A DNA stretch of 64,000 nt from Streptomyces griseomycini (GCF_014203535.1 NZ_JACHJI010000006.1:434001-498000); one strand, 5' to 3'. Counted from the first letter of the stretch, positions 1 through 8,315 are shown. Numbers and translations are program-made. Notes: generated from the sequence alone by a model not told the origin.

Positions 1-980
1 ACGTGGCCGCGCAGGCCACCACCCTCGGCAAGCGGTTCGCCACCGCCGCCGACGAGCTGCTCGTCGCGTACGGCCGGGTGGAGGAGCTGCTGGGCCGCTA
101 CCCGCTGCGCGGCATCAAGGGCCCGGTGGGGACGGCGCAGGACATGCTGGACCTGCTCGGCGGGGACGCCGCCAAGCTGGCGGAGCTGGAGCGGCGGATC
201 GCCGGGCACCTGGGCTTCTCCGAGGCGTTCACCTCGGTCGGCCAGGTCTACCCGCGCTCGCTGGACTACGAGGTCGTCACCGCGCTGGTGCAGCTGGCGG
301 CGGCGCCGTCGTCGCTGGCGAAGACCATCCGGCTGATGGCCGGGCACGAGCTGGTCACCGAGGGCTTCAAGCCCGGCCAGGTCGGCTCCTCCGCGATGCC
401 GCACAAGATGAACACCCGCTCCTGCGAGCGCGTCAACGGCCTGATGGTGATCCTGCGCGGCTACGCGTCGATGACCGGCGAGCTGGCGGGCGACCAGTGG
501 AACGAGGGCGACGTGTCCTGCTCGGTGGTGCGCCGGGTCGCGCTGCCGGACGCGTTCTTCGCGCTCGACGGCCTGCTGGAGACGTTCCTGACGGTGCTCG
601 ACGAGTTCGGCGCCTTCCCGGCGGTCGTGGCCCGGGAGCTGGACCGCTACCTGCCGTTCCTGGCCACCACCAAGGTGCTGATGGGGGCGGTGCGCGCGGG
701 TGTCGGGCGTGAGGTCGCGCACGAGGCGATCAAGGAGAACGCCGTCGCCACCGCCCTCGCGATGCGTGAGCGGGGTGCCGAGCGCAACGACCTCCTCGAC
801 AAGCTCGCCGCCGACGAGCGGCTGCCGCTCGGCCGGGCCGAGCTGGAGGCGCTGATGGCGGACAAGCTGTCCTTCACGGGCGCCGCGGGCGACCAGGTCG
901 CCACCGTCGTCGGCCGCATCGACGAGATCGTGAAGCGGCACCCGGAGGCCGCCGGTTACACCCCCGGGGCGATCCTCTGA
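1..980 (+). CDS. purB: Adenylosuccinate lyase, C-terminal two thirds (5' truncated by window edge)
   Basis: Cleaves adenylosuccinate (and SAICAR) to release fumarate in cytosolic purine synthesis. The fumarase/aspartase superfamily signature GSSAMPHKMN is encoded near 384-413; the Ser in it is the family's catalytic residue. The frame is open from the first base, so roughly 150 N-terminal residues lie upstream; family members have about 470-480 residues. The GTG at 3 is internal, not a start. The stop TGA (978-980) is overlapped by a possible CTG start of the next gene, so the two are probably co-transcribed. Identity is secure from the signature and overall sequence. Confidence 0.96.
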   Translation, partial: VAAQATTLGKRFATAADELLVAYGRVEELLGRYPLRGIKGPVGTAQDMLDLLGGDAAKLAELERRIAGHLGFSEAFTSVGQVYPRSLDYEVVTALVQLAAAPSSLAKTIRLMAGHELVTEGFKPGQVGSSAMPHKMNTRSCERVNGLMVILRGYASMTGELAGDQWNEGDVSCSVVRRVALPDAFFALDGLLETFLTVLDEFGAFPAVVARELDRYLPFLATTKVLMGAVRAGVGREVAHEAIKENAVATALAMRERGAERNDLLDKLAADERLPLGRAELEALMADKLSFTGAAGDQVATVVGRIDEIVKRHPEAAGYTPGAIL

Positions 981-1522
981 CGCGCTTCACCCCCGAGGAG
1001 TTGCAGGCCGCCCGCGACCGGCTGGTGCCGGACGTGGCCGCGGACGGCCTGCGCGTGCTGTTCTGCGGCATCAACCCGGGCCTGATGACGGCCGCGACGG
1101 GCCACCACTTCGCCCGCCCCGGCAACCGGTTCTGGCCGGCCCTGCACCGCTCCGGCTTCACACCCAGGCTGCTGAAGCCGTCCGAGCAGGAGGAGTTGCT
1201 GTCGTACGGGCTCGGCATCACCAACGTCGTGGCGCGGGCGACCGCGCGGGCCGACAAGCTGAGCGCCGAGGAGTACCGGGAGGGCGGTCGGCTGCTCGCC
1301 CTGAAGGTGGCCCGGCTCCGTCCGCGGTGGCTGGCCGTGCTGGGGGTCACCGCGTACCGGGTCGCGTTCGACGACCGGAAGGCCCGGGTGGGTCCGCAGG
1401 AGCGGACGATCGGTGACACGCGCGTGTGGGTGCTGCCCAATCCGAGCGGGCTGAACGCGCACTGGACGCCGGCGACCCTGGCCGAGGAGTTCGCGCGGCT
1501 GCGGGAGGCGGCCCAGCGGTAG
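977..1522 (+). CDS. mug: G/U mismatch-specific DNA glycosylase (Mug/TDG-type)
   Basis: Base-excision enzyme of the Mug/TDG branch of the uracil-DNA glycosylase superfamily, which removes uracil or thymine from G mismatches. The two hallmark motifs are present: GINPG (about residues 31-35) and NPSGLNAHW near the C terminus. Reading from CTG at 977 gives 181 aa beginning (M)TRFTPEEL, the N terminus I expect for Streptomyces relatives; the first canonical start is TTG at 1001 (173 aa), which would remove eight conserved-looking residues. CTG overlaps the purB stop in a CTGA arrangement, parallel to the common ATGA coupling. The function call is firm; the start is not. Confidence 0.85.
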   Translation: MTRFTPEELQAARDRLVPDVAADGLRVLFCGINPGLMTAATGHHFARPGNRFWPALHRSGFTPRLLKPSEQEELLSYGLGITNVVARATARADKLSAEEYREGGRLLALKVARLRPRWLAVLGVTAYRVAFDDRKARVGPQERTIGDTRVWVLPNPSGLNAHWTPATLAEEFARLREAAQR

Positions 1523-1544
1523 GCGCCGGGCCGCGCCGCGCCGG

Positions 1545-2270
1545 TCAGGCGTCCCTGCGGCGCAGGCTCCACGCCCCCGCCAGCAGCGCCGCGGCCGTCC
1601 ACAGCGCGGTCACCGCGAGCCCCGACCAGGGGCCCAGCGTGCCCTCGTGGTTCTGGTGGATGACGAGCAGCCCGGCCCGGTCGGGCAGGAAATCGACGAC
1701 CGGGCCGGCCGCGTCGCCGATCACGAAGGACACCACGATGATGAAGGGGATCAGCAGGGAGAGGGTGGCCACGCCGCTGCGCAGCAGGGTCGCGAGGCCC
1801 GCGGCGAGCAGGGCCACCAGCGCGAGGTAGACGCCGCAGCCCACGACCGCGCGCACCTGCTCGCCCCCGGTGAGCCCGTCCGCCGCGGACCCCAGCCCCG
1901 CGCGTCCCGCGAGGAGCGCGGCGAGGGAGGTCGGCAGTCCGACGGCGAGCGCCGGCACGGCGATCGCCGTCGCCTTGGCCGCGAACCAGCGGCCGCGCTG
2001 CGGTACCGCCGCCAGGGACACGCGCAGGGCGCCGCCCTGGAACTCCGACGACACGGCCATGGCGCCGAAGGAGATCGCGGCGATCTGGCCCGGCATGACG
2101 CCGGACAGGGCGGTGGACAGCGGGTCGAAGCCGGGGTCCGAGGTGTCCGACGCACCGGCGATCGCGGAGAACGCCGTGGTCGCCGCGAACAGCGCCAGGA
2201 GGGTCCCGAGGAGCGAGCGGAGCGTGGCGATCTTCAGCCACTCGGACCGGAGTACGGGTGCGAACTGCAT
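1545..2270 (-). CDS. ABC-2 type transporter permease
   Basis: Membrane subunit (241 aa) of an ABC exporter. It has about six hydrophobic segments, including one at residues 15-38, one around the AAISFGAMAVSSEFQGG stretch, and a C-terminal anchor before the RRRDA tail. This EFQGG-containing loop is typical of small ABC-2 permeases. The start ATG at 2270 lies two bases after the stop of the upstream ATPase gene, so the pair is translationally linked. The substrate cannot be read from sequence; relatives beside two-component systems often export peptides, drugs or lipids. The operon diverges from the sensor kinase at 3303, suggesting that the kinase-regulator pair controls it. Confidence 0.88.
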   Translation of the reverse strand: MQFAPVLRSEWLKIATLRSLLGTLLALFAATTAFSAIAGASDTSDPGFDPLSTALSGVMPGQIAAISFGAMAVSSEFQGGALRVSLAAVPQRGRWFAAKATAIAVPALAVGLPTSLAALLAGRAGLGSAADGLTGGEQVRAVVGCGVYLALVALLAAGLATLLRSGVATLSLLIPFIIVVSFVIGDAAGPVVDFLPDRAGLLVIHQNHEGTLGPWSGLAVTALWTAAALLAGAWSLRRRDA

Positions 2271-2272
2271 GG

Positions 2273-3193
2273 TCAGACCTCCTGGTGCCGTGCGGTGAAC
2301 TCGGTCTCGGCCGCGGTCAGGTCCAGATAGGCCTGTTCCAGCGTGCCCTCCTCCGCCGCGAGCTCGAGGATCGGCACCCCTGCGGCGGAGGCGAGGCGGC
2401 CGATGTCGTCCACCCGCGCGTCCGGCACGGTCCAGTGCCCGTCCGGGTGTTCCACCACGTCGTGCCCGTGCCGGGCGAGTGCGCTCTCGAGGGCGGCGGG
2501 GTCGGAGGTGCGGACGCGGACGGCGGGCCGCACGCGTGCGTGGATGAACTCCCGCATCGGGGTGTCGGCCAGCAGACGGCCCCGCCCGAGGACGACGAGG
2601 TGGTCGGCGAAGGAGGCGGTCTCGTTCATCAGGTGGCTGGAGACCAGGACGGTCCGCCCCTCGTCCGCGAGCCGGCGCAGCAGGGAGCGGATCCACACGA
2701 TGCCTTCCGGGTCCAGGCCGTTGGAGGGCTCGTCGAGCACGACCACCTCCGGGTCGCCGAGCAGCGCGGCGGCGATGCCCAGCCGCTGGCGCATGCCCAG
2801 GGAGTAGGTCCGCACCCGGCGGCGCGCCACCGGGCCCAGGCCGGTCTCCTCCAGCACCTCGTCGACCCGGCGGTCCGGGAGGCGGTTGCTCGCCGCCAGG
2901 ACGCGCAGGTGGTCGCGGCCGGTGCGGGAACCGTGCGCGGCCTGTGCGTCGAGCAGGGCGCCGACACGGCGCAGGGGGTCCTGGAGGGTGGCGTAGGCGC
3001 GTCCGCCGAGCGTGGCGGAGCCGGACGTCGGGTGGTCGAGGCCGAGCACCAGGCGCATGGTGGTGGACTTGCCGGCGCCGTTGGGGCCGAGGAAGCCGGT
3101 GACCCGGCCGGGCAGGACGCGGAAGGTGAGGTCGTCGACGGCTCGCCGGGTGCCGTACTCCTTGGTGAGGTTCTGGACGTCGATGCTGGTCAT
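2273..3193 (-). CDS. ABC transporter ATP-binding protein
   Basis: Cytoplasmic ATPase (306 aa) powering the adjacent permease. Walker A is GPNGAGKST (residues 36-44). The signature loop reads YSLGMRQRL, a variant of LSGGQ common in the drug/bacitracin-type exporter branch. Walker B is VVVLDEPSNGLD and an H-loop follows (SSHLM). The start ATG at 3193 was chosen because it opens directly into the conserved MTSIDVQNLTKEYG domain start; longer reading frames upstream run into the divergent promoter region. It is the first gene of a two-gene operon reading away from the two-component system. Confidence 0.92.
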   Translation of the reverse strand: MTSIDVQNLTKEYGTRRAVDDLTFRVLPGRVTGFLGPNGAGKSTTMRLVLGLDHPTSGSATLGGRAYATLQDPLRRVGALLDAQAAHGSRTGRDHLRVLAASNRLPDRRVDEVLEETGLGPVARRRVRTYSLGMRQRLGIAAALLGDPEVVVLDEPSNGLDPEGIVWIRSLLRRLADEGRTVLVSSHLMNETASFADHLVVLGRGRLLADTPMREFIHARVRPAVRVRTSDPAALESALARHGHDVVEHPDGHWTVPDARVDDIGRLASAAGVPILELAAEEGTLEQAYLDLTAAETEFTARHQEV

Positions 3194-3221
3194 GGGCGCC
3201 AGCCTGGCCGCCCGGGCGGGT

Positions 3222-3270
3222 CGGGGGCCTCCCCCGGGCGTGGAGACCGCCTCCCCCGTGCGGGGGAGGC
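3222..3270. promoter_or_regulatory. Inverted-repeat cluster between divergent ABC and two-component operons
   Basis: The 109-bp divergent intergenic region holds a perfect 10-bp inverted repeat, GCCTCCCCCG (3249-3258) and CGGGGGAGGC (3261-3270), with a 2-bp spacer. A second copy of GCCTCCCCC lies at 3228-3236 inside another imperfect palindrome. The placement fits a shared operator for the response regulator or an early hairpin in either leader. No consensus is known to me for this sequence. Confidence 0.5.
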
Positions 3271-3302
3271 CGGTGGTCGGGACCGGCTGGCACGATGGCG
3301 CA

Positions 3303-4481
3303 ATGGCCACCGTCCTGCGCCCACTTCTGCGTCCGCTCCTGCGGGGGACGACGTACACCCGTCTGCTGCACCTGTGGGTGCCCGCGCTGCCGTTCAGCGT
3401 GTGGATGTTCATCCATCCGTCGCTGTGGGTGCCCGTGTTCGTGCTGGTCCCTCTGGGGCTGGTCCCGGCGGTGCGCAGGGGCGAGGGCGTGCAGGCCCGG
3501 CTGCTGCTGACGCCCAGTGAGAGGGAGCCGGGGATCTCCGAGGAGCCGTCGGCGACGTGGCGCGACCGGCTGCGGACCGCGCTGTGGCTGGCGGTGCGGG
3601 TGGCGCTGGCGGGGGTGACGACGGTCGCCACGGTCTGGCTGCCGCTCCTGGCGTACTCCTTGGGCGAGGTCGCCGCGGGGGGCGCGCCCGGGGGCGTGCC
3701 CGTGCTGGAGGACGCGCGGCCGCACTGGGCCTACGCCCTGCTGGTGCCGCTCCCCCTGGTCGTGCTGTACGCGGTGGTCGTGGGCCTCGGCGAGCTGGTC
3801 ACCGCCGCCGCGCGCCGGCTGCTCGGCCCCTCCCCCGCCGAGCGCCTGGCCGCCCTGGAGGCCAGGACCGAACAGCTCCTGGAGCGCACCCGCATCGCAC
3901 GCGAGCTGCACGACTCCATCGGCCACGCCCTGACCGTCGCCGTCGTGCAGGCCGGCGCCGCGCGGGCGGCGGGCGATCCCGGCTTCACCGACCGGGCGTT
4001 GGACGCCATCGAGGAGACCGGCCGGGCCGCCCTGGAGGACCTGGAGCGGGTCCTCGGCATCCTGCGCGAGCCGGAGAAACCCGTGAGCGGCCGGCCCACG
4101 CTCGCGGACGCCGACCGGCTGCTGGAGTCCGCCCGGGCCTCCGGGGCCAAGGTCGACGCCGAGGTGACCGGCCCCCTGGACACCGTGTCCGGCCCGGTCT
4201 CCCGCGAGGGCTACCGCATCCTGCAGGAGTCCCTGACCAATGCCCTCCGGCACGCGGGGACGGTCCCCGTGCGGGTCCGGATCCGCGTCGGCGACGGCAC
4301 GCTGTCCCTGGAGATCCGCAATCCGCTGACGGAGGACGACCCCGGCCCCGGGCGCGGCAGCGGGCTGCGCGGCATACGGGAGCGCGCCGCGCTGCTCGGG
4401 GGCCGCGCGCGCACGGGGCCGGACGAGGGCGACTGGGCGGTGCGGGTCGAACTGCCGCTGAGCGGGGCCGAGTCGGGTTGA
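3303..4481 (+). CDS. Two-component sensor histidine kinase (HisKA_3 / NarL-type partner)
   Basis: Membrane sensor kinase of 392 aa. Four hydrophobic segments occupy the first half, roughly residues 20-38, 40-60, 95-122 and 138-165. They are followed by a HisKA_3 dimerisation domain with the phospho-acceptor in RIARELHDSIGHAL (His203) and an HATPase_c domain with the N-box ESLTNALRHA and the G-box GSGLRGIRERAALLGG. No extracytoplasmic sensor domain of size is visible, so it may sense within the membrane, like the kinases paired with ABC exporters. ATG 3303 is used; ATG 3295 is out of frame. It is followed after 14 nt by its response regulator. Confidence 0.93.
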   Translation: MATVLRPLLRPLLRGTTYTRLLHLWVPALPFSVWMFIHPSLWVPVFVLVPLGLVPAVRRGEGVQARLLLTPSEREPGISEEPSATWRDRLRTALWLAVRVALAGVTTVATVWLPLLAYSLGEVAAGGAPGGVPVLEDARPHWAYALLVPLPLVVLYAVVVGLGELVTAAARRLLGPSPAERLAALEARTEQLLERTRIARELHDSIGHALTVAVVQAGAARAAGDPGFTDRALDAIEETGRAALEDLERVLGILREPEKPVSGRPTLADADRLLESARASGAKVDAEVTGPLDTVSGPVSREGYRILQESLTNALRHAGTVPVRVRIRVGDGTLSLEIRNPLTEDDPGPGRGSGLRGIRERAALLGGRARTGPDEGDWAVRVELPLSGAESG

Positions 4482-4483
4482 TC

Positions 4484-4489
4484 TAGGCT
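4484..4489 (+). promoter_or_regulatory. -10 box TAGGCT for a leaderless response-regulator transcript
   Basis: TAGGCT ends six bases before the ATG at 4496, inside the 14-nt gap after the kinase gene. The spacing would start transcription at the ATG, so the regulator may also be made independently of the kinase. No good -35 is visible. Confidence 0.45.
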
Positions 4490-4495
4490 GGCCGG

Positions 4496-5158
4496 ATGCC
4501 GGTCACCGTTCTGCTCGTCGACGACGAACCCCTCGTGCGCGCGGGTCTGCGGGCCGTGCTGGAGGCGCAGCCCGACATCGAGGTGGTCGGGGAGGCGGCC
4601 GACGGGGCGGCGGTGATCCCGCTGGTGCGGCGACTGCGGCCGGACGTGGTCGCCATGGACGTGCGCATGCCGCTGCTGGACGGGATCGAGGCCACGCGCG
4701 CGCTGCTGCGGACGGTCGGGGAGCCGCCGAAGATCCTCGTGGTGACGACGTTCGAGAACGACGAGTACGTCTACGAGGCGCTGCGGGCCGGGGCCGACGG
4801 GTTCCTGCTGAAGCGGGCACGGCCCGCGGAGATCGTGCACGCGGTGCGGCTGGTGGCCGAGGGCGAGTCGCTGCTGTTCCCCGCCTCGGTGCGGCGGCTC
4901 GCGGCCGAGCACGGCGACGGCGGCGGCAACCGCGCGGCGCGGGACGTGCTGGAGCGGGCGCGGCTGACCGAGCGTGAGGCGGAGGTGCTGCGGCTGATGG
5001 CGCGGGGGCTGTCGAACGCGGAGATCGCCGCCCGGCTGGTGGTGGGCACGGAGACGGTGAAGTCGCATGTGAGCGCCGTGCTGGCGAAGCTCGGGGCGCG
5101 GGACCGCACGCAGGCGGTGATCACTGCGTACGAGTCGGGGTTCGTGGCACCGGGGTGA
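4496..5158 (+). CDS. NarL/FixJ-family response regulator
   Basis: Cytosolic DNA-binding regulator of 220 aa. The receiver domain (about 1-120) has acidic residues D9/D10, the phospho-acceptor D55 in AMDVRMP, and the conserved Thr and Lys (VTTFEN, LLKR). A LuxR-type helix-turn-helix fills residues about 157-205 (LTEREAEVL through KLGARDR). It is the cognate partner of the kinase ending at 4481, and the divergent ABC exporter is the obvious target. A -10-like box immediately before the ATG and the lack of a Shine-Dalgarno sequence hint at leaderless translation. Confidence 0.94.
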   Translation: MPVTVLLVDDEPLVRAGLRAVLEAQPDIEVVGEAADGAAVIPLVRRLRPDVVAMDVRMPLLDGIEATRALLRTVGEPPKILVVTTFENDEYVYEALRAGADGFLLKRARPAEIVHAVRLVAEGESLLFPASVRRLAAEHGDGGGNRAARDVLERARLTEREAEVLRLMARGLSNAEIAARLVVGTETVKSHVSAVLAKLGARDRTQAVITAYESGFVAPG

Positions 5159-5264
5159 GCCGCGTCCGCGGGGTGGGCCGAGGGCGGCCGGGGCCGGGAG
5201 TCGCCGGGGTGCGCCGTGCCGAGTACCATCCGGCCAACACGCGCATGAGCTGGGAGGACGGACG

Positions 5265-6422
5265 GTGGGTCGGCTGACCGGCGGGGACCCCTCGCTGCTG
5301 CGAAGGATCAACTCCGCGGTGGTGCTGCACGCGTTGCGGGCCACGGACTGCGCGACGCTGACCGAGGTGACCCGGGTGACGGGGCTGTCCCGGCCGACCG
5401 TCGAGGGCGTCGTGGAAGGGCTCATCGAGGCGGGCCTCGTCGTGGAGACGGCGGCCGAGGAGGGGGCCGCGCGGCGTCAGGGAAGACCGGCGCGGCGGTT
5501 CCGGTTCCGCGCGGAGGCCGGGCACCTGCTGGGCCTGGAGATCGGCGCGCACCGGGTGGCCGCGCTGCTGGCCGACCTGGACGGCCGGGTGATCGGCGCC
5601 CAGGCCAGGGACGTCGACGAGACGGTCGAGGCCGGTGAGCGGCTGGAGCGGCTGCGCTCCGCCGTCGCCGAGCTGCTGCGCCGGGCCGGTGTCGCTCGCA
5701 GCTCTCTGCGGGCCGTGGGCGTGGGCACGCCGGGGATCGTCGAGGCCGACGGAACGGTGCGGCTGGGCACGGCGCTGCCCGGCTGGACGGGGCTGGGCCT
5801 CGGAGAGCGCCTGGGCCGGTCCTTCAAGTGCCCGGTGCTGGTGGAGAACGACGCCAACGCGGCGGTCGTCGCCGAGCACTGGAAGGGCTCCGCCAGGGAG
5901 ACCGACGACGTGGTGTTCGTGCTGGCCGGGCTGAGCCCGGGAGCCGGTTCGCTGATCGGCGGGCGGTTGCACCGGGGGTACGGCGGGGCGGCCGGTGAGA
6001 TCGGGGCGCTGCACCTGCTGGGCCGGGAGGCGACCCCGGAGACGCTGCTGTCCACCACGGACGAGCCGCTGCACCCGCTCGACGAGCAGGCGGTCGCCGA
6101 GGTCTTCGCCCAGGCCCGCGAGGGCGACAGGCGGGCGCTCGCGGCGGTGGACCGCTTCATCCGGCGGCTCGTGCACGACGTGGCGGCGCTGGTGCTGGCC
6201 CTCGACCCGGAACTGGTGGTGATCGGCGGCTGGGCGGCCGGCCTGGACGGGGTCCTGGAGCCGCTGCGCCGCGAACTGGCCCGCTACTGCCTGCGTCCGC
6301 CGAAGGTCGCCCTGTCCCTCCTCGGGGAGGCGGCGGTGGCGACGGGCGCGCTGCGGCTCGCCCTGGACCACGTGGAGGAGCAACTCTTCGCGGTGGAGGG
6401 CACGGTGACGGCGCGTCGGTGA
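5265..6422 (+). CDS. ROK-family protein, probable transcriptional regulator
   Basis: 385 aa: an N-terminal winged helix-turn-helix (about 10-75, with TLTEVTRVTGLSRPTVEGVV) followed by a ROK sugar-kinase-like domain with VGVGTPGIV, ENDANAAVVAEHW and GYGGAAGEIGALH. The Cys-x-Cys-Gly zinc motif that normally follows this GH region is missing: none of the three cysteines lies there, and the segment is shortened to LLGREATPETLL. That favours a regulator over a working glucokinase. GTG 5265 is preceded by a good GGAGG about eight bases upstream. A TACCAT -10-like box lies at 5224-5229. The inducing sugar is unknown. Confidence 0.88.
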   Translation: MGRLTGGDPSLLRRINSAVVLHALRATDCATLTEVTRVTGLSRPTVEGVVEGLIEAGLVVETAAEEGAARRQGRPARRFRFRAEAGHLLGLEIGAHRVAALLADLDGRVIGAQARDVDETVEAGERLERLRSAVAELLRRAGVARSSLRAVGVGTPGIVEADGTVRLGTALPGWTGLGLGERLGRSFKCPVLVENDANAAVVAEHWKGSARETDDVVFVLAGLSPGAGSLIGGRLHRGYGGAAGEIGALHLLGREATPETLLSTTDEPLHPLDEQAVAEVFAQAREGDRRALAAVDRFIRRLVHDVAALVLALDPELVVIGGWAAGLDGVLEPLRRELARYCLRPPKVALSLLGEAAVATGALRLALDHVEEQLFAVEGTVTARR

Positions 6423-6450
6423 GGGTCCGGTACGCCGGTGACGGCCCGTC

Positions 6451-6479
6451 GGCCCCGCCGCACCCGAGGGCGGGGGGCC
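6451..6479. terminator. Hairpin between convergent ROK and GntR genes
   Basis: GGCCCCGCC (6451-6459) can pair with GGCGGGGGGCC (6469-6479) with a two-base bulge. It sits between two gene ends facing each other, so it may terminate both. No U-tract, as is usual in Streptomyces. Confidence 0.45.
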
Positions 6480-6494
6480 GGGGCTCCGGGCTCC

Positions 6495-7256
6495 TCAGGA
6501 GGCGGCGCGCTCGGGCCCGTGGTGGATCTCCACGCCGCCGAAGTCGCCGAAGGTCAGCCGGCAGGTGTCCGCGCGGTAGGTGGCCACGGAGAGCGCCGCG
6601 GTGCGGCCCCGGGCGATGAAGCGGGTGGTGACGACGAGGACGGGCGCGCCCGGCAGGCGGTCCAGTTTCCTGGCGTCGTCCGCGCGGGCGGAGCCGAGCT
6701 CCACGGCGTTCTCCTGCCGCTCCAGTTCCAGGCGCTGCAGTTCGCGCAGCACCGCACGCGCGCGCGGCGCGCCGGACGGCGCGTCGATGCCGGAGAGGTC
6801 GGGCACCGAGCCGGCCGGGATGTACAGCAGTTCGGCGGCGACGGGCTGACCGTGCGACACGCGGGAGCGACGCACGGTGTGCACGGGCTCCTCGCGACCG
6901 GTCACCAGGGTTTCGGCGACGGCCGCGGGCGGCACCTCAAGCGTGCAGTCGAGGGCCTGCCAGGCGTCGCCCGGCCCGCCCGGCCAGGCGTGCTGCGCCG
7001 TGCCGACGGACACGCCCATGCGCGGCGGTGCGACGGTCGTGCCCACACCGCGGCGGCGCTGCAGCCTGCCTTCCAGTTCGAGCTGCTCCAGGGCCTGCCG
7101 GAGCGTGGCCCGGGCGACGCCGAAGCGGGCGGCGAGGTCGCGCTCGTTCGGCAGGATCTCTCCCACGGAGAACTCCGAGTCCAGCGCCTCGCTGAGCACG
7201 GTCCTGAGATGCCAGTACTTCGGTTCCGGCACCGTTTCCAGCTGCGTGGTCCCCAC
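6495..7256 (-). CDS. GntR/HutC-family transcriptional regulator
   Basis: 253 aa with an N-terminal GntR winged helix (LPNERDLAARFGVARATLRQALEQLELEG) and a C-terminal UTRA/HutC effector domain (about 95-245). I start at GTG 7256 because GGAGG lies at 7262-7266, five bases upstream, and the protein then begins (M)GTTQLETVPEPKYWHL. The same frame extends to GTG 7322 (275 aa), which lies about ten bases below the predicted -10 and could be a leaderless start. The promoter overlaps a HutC-like palindrome, so negative autoregulation is likely. The ligand is probably a small metabolite such as a sugar phosphate, but cannot be named. Confidence 0.88.
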   Translation of the reverse strand: MGTTQLETVPEPKYWHLRTVLSEALDSEFSVGEILPNERDLAARFGVARATLRQALEQLELEGRLQRRRGVGTTVAPPRMGVSVGTAQHAWPGGPGDAWQALDCTLEVPPAAVAETLVTGREEPVHTVRRSRVSHGQPVAAELLYIPAGSVPDLSGIDAPSGAPRARAVLRELQRLELERQENAVELGSARADDARKLDRLPGAPVLVVTTRFIARGRTAALSVATYRADTCRLTFGDFGGVEIHHGPERAAS

Positions 7257-7331
7257 CCTGTCCTCCACGATCGCCGTGTCCGGCGGCGTTTTAGCGCCCT
7301 TGTTTATTAAAGGTTGTTTCACTTATCAGCG

Positions 7332-7366
7332 ACGATAGGACGCGCCCCACCCTTGGTCAATACCAA
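7332..7366 (-). promoter_or_regulatory. GntR gene promoter with embedded HutC-type operator
   Basis: Reading on the minus strand, -35 TTGACC (7360-7355) and -10 TATCGT (7337-7332) are separated by exactly 17 bp. The -35 overlaps the palindrome TTGGTCAATACCAA (7353-7366), which resembles HutC/DasR-type operators (TGGTCTAGACCA). Binding would block RNA polymerase, which suggests autorepression. This is the best vegetative-type promoter in the window. Confidence 0.7.
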
Positions 7367-7378
7367 TCGGCGCGACGA

Positions 7379-7406
7379 CGAGGCCCCCGTCGCGACGGGG
7401 GCCTCG
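7379..7406. terminator. 28-bp perfect palindrome terminator after sigJ
   Basis: CGAGGCCCCCGTCG is followed directly by its exact reverse complement, giving a 14-bp perfect dyad 21 bp past the sigJ stop. It separates sigJ transcription from the GntR promoter. Confidence 0.75.
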
Positions 7407-7427
7407 GAGGAGGGGTGCGGGCCTCCG

Positions 7428-8315
7428 CTACCCGGCCGCGGCGAGCGGACGCAGCTTGTCGGGGTTGCGGATGACGTACACCGCCTGGACGCGCCCGTCG
7501 GCGACGTCGAGCTGCAGGACGGAGTCGGGCTTGCCGCCGGACAGGACGAGCACCGCGGGGCCGCCGTTGAGCTCCAGGAAGCGGAAGGAGAGGTCCGGAG
7601 CGCCCTTGCGGGCGGCGCCGAGGAGGAAGCGGCCCACCTTGTCGGCGCTCCGCAGGACCCGCAGCGGTGCGCGCGACTTGCCGCCGCTGTCGCCGACGAG
7701 GCGCACGTCCGGCGCGAGCAGTTCCATCAGCGCCTCCAGGTCGCCGCCGGCCGCCGCGGCCAGGAAGCGCTCGGTGAGGTCGCGGCGCCGGGCTGGGTCG
7801 ACCTCGTAGCGCGGGCGCCGCTCCTCGACGTGCTTGCGGGCGCGACCGGCGAGTTGGCGCACGGCGGGTTCGCCGCGGTCGAGCATGGCCGCGATGTCGG
7901 CGTACGGGTAGCCGAACGCCTCCCGCAGCACGAAGACCGCGCGCTCCAGCGGCGACAGGGACTCCAGGACCACGAGGACGGCGAGGGAGACGGAGTCGGC
8001 GAGCACGGCCCGCTCGGCGGTGTCCGGGGCGGTGTCGCCGAAGTCGGTGAGGTACGGCTCGGGCAGCCACGGACCGACGTAGGTCTCCCCGCGTGCCTTG
8101 ATCTGGCGCAGCCGGTCGATGGCGAGGCGGGTGGTGATGCGCACCAGGTAGCCGCGCGGCTCGCGGACCTCGGACCGGTCGCCGCCCGCCCAGCGCAGCC
8201 ACGCGTCCTGGACCACGTCCTCCGCGTCGGCCACCCGGCCCAGCATGCGGTAGGCGACCCCCAGGAGAACGGGACGGTGCTCTTCGAAGACGTCGGTCGC
8301 GGTGTCGGTGGTCAC
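7428..8315 (-). CDS. sigJ: ECF41-type RNA polymerase sigma factor (SigJ-like)
   Basis: 295 aa. The ECF sigma2 and sigma4 regions (about 8-165, including AEDVVQDAWLRW and LSPLERAVFVLREAFGYPY) are joined to a C-terminal SnoaL/NTF2-like domain. That extension carries the ECF41 hallmark motifs: DSGGK (family DGGGK) and NPDKL near the end. In this family the extension acts as a built-in regulator instead of a separate anti-sigma factor, and none is encoded nearby. GTG 8315 was chosen because it starts the conserved TTDTATDVFEEHRPVLL segment. ECF41 genes usually neighbour their target; here the divergent gene is an alpha/beta hydrolase rather than the more typical oxidoreductase or carboxymuconolactone decarboxylase. 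Confidence 0.9.
   Translation of the reverse strand: MTTDTATDVFEEHRPVLLGVAYRMLGRVADAEDVVQDAWLRWAGGDRSEVREPRGYLVRITTRLAIDRLRQIKARGETYVGPWLPEPYLTDFGDTAPDTAERAVLADSVSLAVLVVLESLSPLERAVFVLREAFGYPYADIAAMLDRGEPAVRQLAGRARKHVEERRPRYEVDPARRRDLTERFLAAAAGGDLEALMELLAPDVRLVGDSGGKSRAPLRVLRSADKVGRFLLGAARKGAPDLSFRFLELNGGPAVLVLSGGKPDSVLQLDVADGRVQAVYVIRNPDKLRPLAAAG

Noticed and set aside
6495-7322. Using GTG 7322 as the GntR start
   Set aside because: A strong GGAGG stands five bases before GTG 7256, and the extra 22 residues look unlike the family. It is not fully excluded because the upstream GTG could be leaderless.
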